This document shows positions 48,218 through 51,226 of a stretch of DNA of 51,226 nt, one piece after another; within the stretch, counting starts at the first letter, position 1; the number at the start of each line of letters is the position of its first letter. The position numbers were made by a program, and so were the translations under genes. Source of the DNA: Microcaldota archaeon (GTDB lineage Archaea; Micrarchaeota; Micrarchaeia; Anstonellales; Bilamarchaeaceae); the NCBI GenBank assembly GCA_022627495.1, contig JAKEGJ010000023.1, forward strand, positions 1-51,226, given 5' to 3'. Under the pieces are notes generated by a model. The model had not been told where the DNA came from and ran no database searches. It was given only the letters and a program-made list of their open reading frames with translations.

Positions 48218-49609
48218 ATGGCAAAAGCCGGCAGGAAATCCGCACCCAGGAAAAAAACCAGAACCGCGAATAATGCCCAGCGGAAAGCGGAAAAGAAGCA
48301 TGATAAAAAATCCCCTGCCGGGCCAAGGCTGAAGGCAAAACCGGGGACAAAGGCGCCTGCGAGGAAACCGCCAATCAGGAAACGGCTTGCCAAGCCGAAA
48401 GCGCTTAAACGGAAAGCAGTCCGGCGCAGGGCGAAGCCCGCCCCGGTGCGTGCGAAGACTGCTCCTATACGCGCGAAGCCGAAGCTAAACGCCGGGACGA
48501 AGCCAACGGCAAAAGCGGCGATGAAGAGGGCGAAGACTCCGCGGCATGGGCCTGCCCCCAAAGCACCGAAAAAGCCATCAGCAAAAGCCGCCCCTTCCGC
48601 GCCGCAGGGGCAGCTTATCGTCATAGAAGGGGAGAATCCGCCCGTGGTCGCCGCCGTTTCTCCGATACAACCCGTCAGGCCCAGGGCCGTCCAGCCCGCG
48701 CCGGCAATGCCTGCACCCCGGCCTGCTGCGCCGGCAAATCCGGCTGCAGCCGAAGCGCCGCCGTCCCCGGAGCCTCCTAAGGCCCCGCCGCACATCGACG
48801 CCAGCGGGCAAAGCGACGGCCCGCTCGCAATCCCCCTAACGCCGGCGCTGGAAATGCTTCCGGACTGGGAGGACCGCCTTCGCCTGAGGAGGGCCATATT
48901 CGAGGAAGGCCTCACGTTCTATTCATTGGGCAGGCACTGCCCGGAATTTCACGAAGCATCGTCGATGCTCGCGCCTTCGAAAAAGGATGCCGCGGATTCG
49001 GTGCCCGGCTACTTCATGGTATGCCTCAAGGACCGCTCCGGAAAGATGGCCGGCGCGATGGACGGCCATATGCTGGGGGGCGGGGTGATGGCTATCGGCC
49101 GCTCGGCGGCCAGAGGCGATCGGCGCCGGGAGCTGCATATCCTCCTGTATTCGGCCGCGCTTTCCGGCCACCAGCCGTCCTACGTCGTTTTCTCGACTAA
49201 AAAGGCCCCAATCACAGAAGACTCAGCGGCGCAATTCATTCTCCTCGGGCGCGGCTTCGGTTTCTCCGGAATCCCCGCCCGGCTTCCCGACGCCCTCCTC
49301 CTGTTGCGGCGCGTCAAGCGCGAATTAGACCCGATTTCAAGCGGGCAGGAAATCTCGCAGGCCCTTGGGGCTGCAAGGCCAATCTTCGGAAGCAGGTTCG
49401 ACGCTGCGATAGGGGAAATCTCGAAAAAAGGCATAATGCCCCTCATCCCGTTGCCGGCATCGCCGGATTCGCGTGAGCACCTCCACGAGCTGCGCGATAC
49501 GGTCCCGATGCTGGGCCTGAGCGCTGACGGCCTCGAGAGCGTGCTTGAGCGGCTTCTCGCAGATTACGTGCTCGGCCGAAAGGACATCACCCCGGAAATC
49601 ATTTCCTAA
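48218..49609 (+). CDS. Protein with histone-like basic N-terminus and a possible GNAT-like C-terminal domain (463 aa)
   Basis: The first ~130 residues are almost only Lys, Arg, Ala and Pro (for example KAGRKSAPRKKTRTANNAQR), like a histone H1 tail that would bind DNA or RNA. A proline/alanine-rich linker follows to ~205. The C-terminal ~250 residues form a folded domain. Strands GYFMVCLKDRSGKMAGAMDG and then RGDRRRELHILLYSAALSG, followed by PSYVVFSTKKAP and LLGRGFGFSGIP, recall GNAT acetyltransferases, but the acetyl-CoA loop is not textbook, so this is tentative. The neighbouring THEP1-like gene carries a comparable tail at its other end. Confidence 0.7.
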   Translation: MAKAGRKSAPRKKTRTANNAQRKAEKKHDKKSPAGPRLKAKPGTKAPARKPPIRKRLAKPKALKRKAVRRRAKPAPVRAKTAPIRAKPKLNAGTKPTAKAAMKRAKTPRHGPAPKAPKKPSAKAAPSAPQGQLIVIEGENPPVVAAVSPIQPVRPRAVQPAPAMPAPRPAAPANPAAAEAPPSPEPPKAPPHIDASGQSDGPLAIPLTPALEMLPDWEDRLRLRRAIFEEGLTFYSLGRHCPEFHEASSMLAPSKKDAADSVPGYFMVCLKDRSGKMAGAMDGHMLGGGVMAIGRSAARGDRRRELHILLYSAALSGHQPSYVVFSTKKAPITEDSAAQFILLGRGFGFSGIPARLPDALLLLRRVKRELDPISSGQEISQALGAARPIFGSRFDAAIGEISKKGIMPLIPLPASPDSREHLHELRDTVPMLGLSADGLESVLERLLADYVLGRKDITPEIIS

Positions 49610-49629
49610 AAAAAGCCGCTGATGGCCGA

Positions 49630-49637
49630 TTAATAAA
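49630..49637 (+). promoter_or_regulatory. TATA-like box for the glycosylase gene
   Basis: TTAATAAA starts 30 bp upstream of ATG 49660. Confidence 0.5.
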
Positions 49638-49659
49638 CTCCGAACGCGATACCTTCCAT

Positions 49660-50301
49660 ATGGCCCGCGTGCTCCAGCTCTATAAGCGCCTTCTCGCCGA
49701 ATACGGCCCGCAGGGGTGGTGGCCGGCTGATACTCAGTTCGAAGTCGTCGTCGGCGCCCTCCTCACGCAGAACACCAACTGGAAGAACGTCGAGAAGGCC
49801 GTCGACAACCTGAAGATGGCGGGAAAGCTTTCGCCCGAGGCAATACTCAAAACCCAAAACCCGGAACTGGAAACGCTCATCCGCCCGAGCGGCTTCTACC
49901 GCCAGAAGGCGGAGCGCCTGCGGCTGCTCACCAGGAAATACTCGGAAATCCTTTCCCGGAACTCACCCCCCACGCGTGAAGAGCTGCTCGAAGTGAATGG
50001 CGTGGGGAAGGAGACCGCGGACTCGATACTGCTCTACGCATTCGGCCTCCCGTATTTCGTAATCGACGCTTACACCCGGCGCTTCTGCGCGCACCACCGC
50101 CTGTTCACCGGGAAGGATTACGACGACTACCGTGAATATTTCGAGCACTCCCTCCCCCGGAGCGTCCCGCTGTACCAGGAATACCACGCGCTCATCGTGC
50201 GATGGGGCAAGGGCGCAGGAAAAATCAGGGGAAAAAAGGCTGAAAATGGAAAACAAGGATTGAGTGATTTGGAAAAATTCAGCCGTGCAAGAGCTCCTTG
50301 A
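49660..50301 (+). CDS. EndoIII-superfamily DNA glycosylase, MagIII/COG2231-like (213 aa)
   Basis: This is an HhH-GPD base-excision glycosylase. It has FEVVVGALLTQNTNWKNVEK, the helix-hairpin-helix VNGVGKETADSILLYA and the catalytic aspartate D136 in VIDAYTRR. At the position of the catalytic lysine of bifunctional EndoIII (the fifth residue of GVGRKTA) it has Glu (E118), as in 3-methyladenine glycosylase MagIII, so it should remove bases without beta-lyase cleavage. The four-cysteine iron-sulfur cluster of EndoIII is absent and the C-terminus is basic instead. DNA at 49847-49874 matches a dispersed non-coding repeat yet stays in frame. The 3' end overlaps the convergent neighbour by 23 bp. 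Confidence 0.88.
   Translation: MARVLQLYKRLLAEYGPQGWWPADTQFEVVVGALLTQNTNWKNVEKAVDNLKMAGKLSPEAILKTQNPELETLIRPSGFYRQKAERLRLLTRKYSEILSRNSPPTREELLEVNGVGKETADSILLYAFGLPYFVIDAYTRRFCAHHRLFTGKDYDDYREYFEHSLPRSVPLYQEYHALIVRWGKGAGKIRGKKAENGKQGLSDLEKFSRARAP
49847..49874 (+). repeat. Dispersed repeat copy inside the glycosylase gene
   Basis: Two CAAAACCC blocks followed by GGAACTGGAAAC resemble the elements at 45.5-46.4 kb. It encodes LKTQNPELET without breaking the frame. Confidence 0.4.
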
Positions 50302-51076
50302 TGTGGTGGATGATGCCCTTCTTCTTCTGGGGCGTCCTCTCCTCTTTTTTCGGCCCTTGCTTCTTCTGCGCCGTTTTCTTTTCCGCCTTCCTGCCTGCGG
50401 CTTTCGGCTTCACGGCCTTCGCTTTCTTTTTCGGCTTTTCCGCCTTATTTCTCTTCGCCTTGGCCGGTTTCTTAGCCGCCTTCTTCACGGCTTTGGCCGC
50501 AGTCTTTTTCACCGCTTTCAAAGCGGCTTTGGCCGGCTGCTTCGCCGGCTTCTTTCCAGGCTTCCTGCCTATACCCTTGATATCCTCGAGGAGCTCGTCA
50601 TAGACCGCTTCGCGGTTGTTCTCGGCGAGCAGTATGACGTCCCCCTTTATTGCGTAACGGGATGCCAAATCCTCGTGCAGTGATGCGATTAGCGGCGTAT
50701 CCGAATCCAGGATGTCATCGAGGAGCTCCGCGAATCTCTCGCTTTTCAATTCCATCGGGCCGATTTCGTCTATGATGAAGACGTCGCACCCCCCGAAGCC
50801 TTCCATCGCAGAGACCGCGACGCTCTCGAACGATTTGATATCGACATGGTATTTGCTGACCTTCGGGCCGTCGCCGTCGACGGCGGCAAGCACCGCTATC
50901 CTGCCGGTTCCGATGTCTTTAACATAGAAACCCGTCCGTGTCCCGTGGTGCTTTTCCTCCGGGCTGATTATCCCGCCGACCCGGAGCCCGTGCGCCTTCA
51001 GCGCCGAAACAAGCCTCCGCAGCAGCACTGTCTTCCCCGCCTTAGGCAATCCGGTAAGAAAATAGTTCTGTGGCAT
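50279..51076 (-). CDS. THEP1-type nucleoside-triphosphatase with a Lys/Ala-rich tail (265 aa)
   Basis: Residues ~1-165 are a THEP1/COG1618 NTPase: Walker A GLPKAGKT at the N-terminus, GGIISPEEKHHGTRTGFYVKD typical of the family, and Walker B VFIIDEIGPMEL. These enzymes hydrolyse NTPs slowly; the cellular role is not settled. The remaining ~95 residues are a tail of Lys/Ala/Pro repeats (KAVKKTAAKAVKKAAKKPAK) ending in a short amphipathic helix (GIIHHIKELLHG). The tail is unusual for the family and suggests nucleic-acid binding. ATG 51076 is preferred over ATG 51082 because a TTTATATAAA box lies 30 bp above it. Confidence 0.88.
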   Translation of the reverse strand: MPQNYFLTGLPKAGKTVLLRRLVSALKAHGLRVGGIISPEEKHHGTRTGFYVKDIGTGRIAVLAAVDGDGPKVSKYHVDIKSFESVAVSAMEGFGGCDVFIIDEIGPMELKSERFAELLDDILDSDTPLIASLHEDLASRYAIKGDVILLAENNREAVYDELLEDIKGIGRKPGKKPAKQPAKAALKAVKKTAAKAVKKAAKKPAKAKRNKAEKPKKKAKAVKPKAAGRKAEKKTAQKKQGPKKEERTPQKKKGIIHHIKELLHG

Positions 51077-51096
51077 AAACATGCCGACTCCGGCAA

Positions 51097-51106
51097 TTTA
51101 TATAAA
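51097..51106 (-). promoter_or_regulatory. TATA box of the THEP1-like gene
   Basis: The palindromic TTTATATAAA lies 21-30 bp upstream of ATG 51076. Confidence 0.6.
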
Positions 51107-51226
51107 CATGCCGCAGGCGCTCCGGACGTGTAGTTCCTGCTAATTCTGACACCTCGATAGAATTCAAAACTGGAAAATCCGCTGAAAAGGACATGATTTC
51201 GCTTAGGAAAGTACGTTTAATCCTAA

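Overview
The window looks like archaeal chromosome, high in GC. Four things point to archaea: an archaeal/eukaryal-type prolyl-tRNA synthetase, a GAN/RecJ-like DHH nuclease, tRNA introns bounded by bulge-helix-bulge (BHB) structures with no encoded CCA, and TATA boxes about 30 bp upstream of start codons with almost no leader. The small unknown proteins, the giant proteins and the intron-rich tRNAs would suit a DPANN lineage such as Micrarchaeota, but that is inference.

Positions 1-39.3 kb hold two paralogous minus-strand modules. Each has a TATA box with the core CTAATATATA, a small helical protein (13260-12844 and 39266-38907), and directly after it a giant gene: at least 4,279 aa, cut by the left edge (1-12839), and 7,263 aa, complete (17116-38907). 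The giants look homologous over much of their length, sharing helical TPR-like repeats, coiled coils, a glycine-rich hydrophobic stretch and two GGDEF-like domains. They differ further on: giant 1 carries a PI3/4-kinase-like domain and giant 2 a PPP-family phosphatase domain with every expected metal ligand, a GNAT-like domain and a repeated ~100-residue domain. Giant 2 is followed with almost no gap by another small gene. Between the modules lie four genes I do not recognise.

Positions 39.4-45.5 kb are mostly ordinary chromosome: two tandem paralogous helical proteins, the RecJ/GAN-like nuclease, a DUF350 membrane protein, ProS, an EamA-type transporter and a small DUF4870-like membrane protein.

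Positions 45.5-46.5 kb are non-coding and unusual. Two divergent tRNA genes share one AT-rich promoter: tRNA-Gln(UUG) with three introns (D loop, anticodon loop, T loop) and tRNA-Val(CAC) with two (D loop, anticodon loop). They sit among dispersed short repeats and three palindromic units with TTGGG/CCCAA ends.

Positions 46.5-51.2 kb hold an unknown protein, a CcdA-family membrane protein lacking one of the two usual cysteines, a protein with a histone-like basic N-terminus and a possible GNAT-like C-terminus, a monofunctional EndoIII/MagIII-type glycosylase, and a THEP1-type NTPase with a long lysine/alanine-rich tail.
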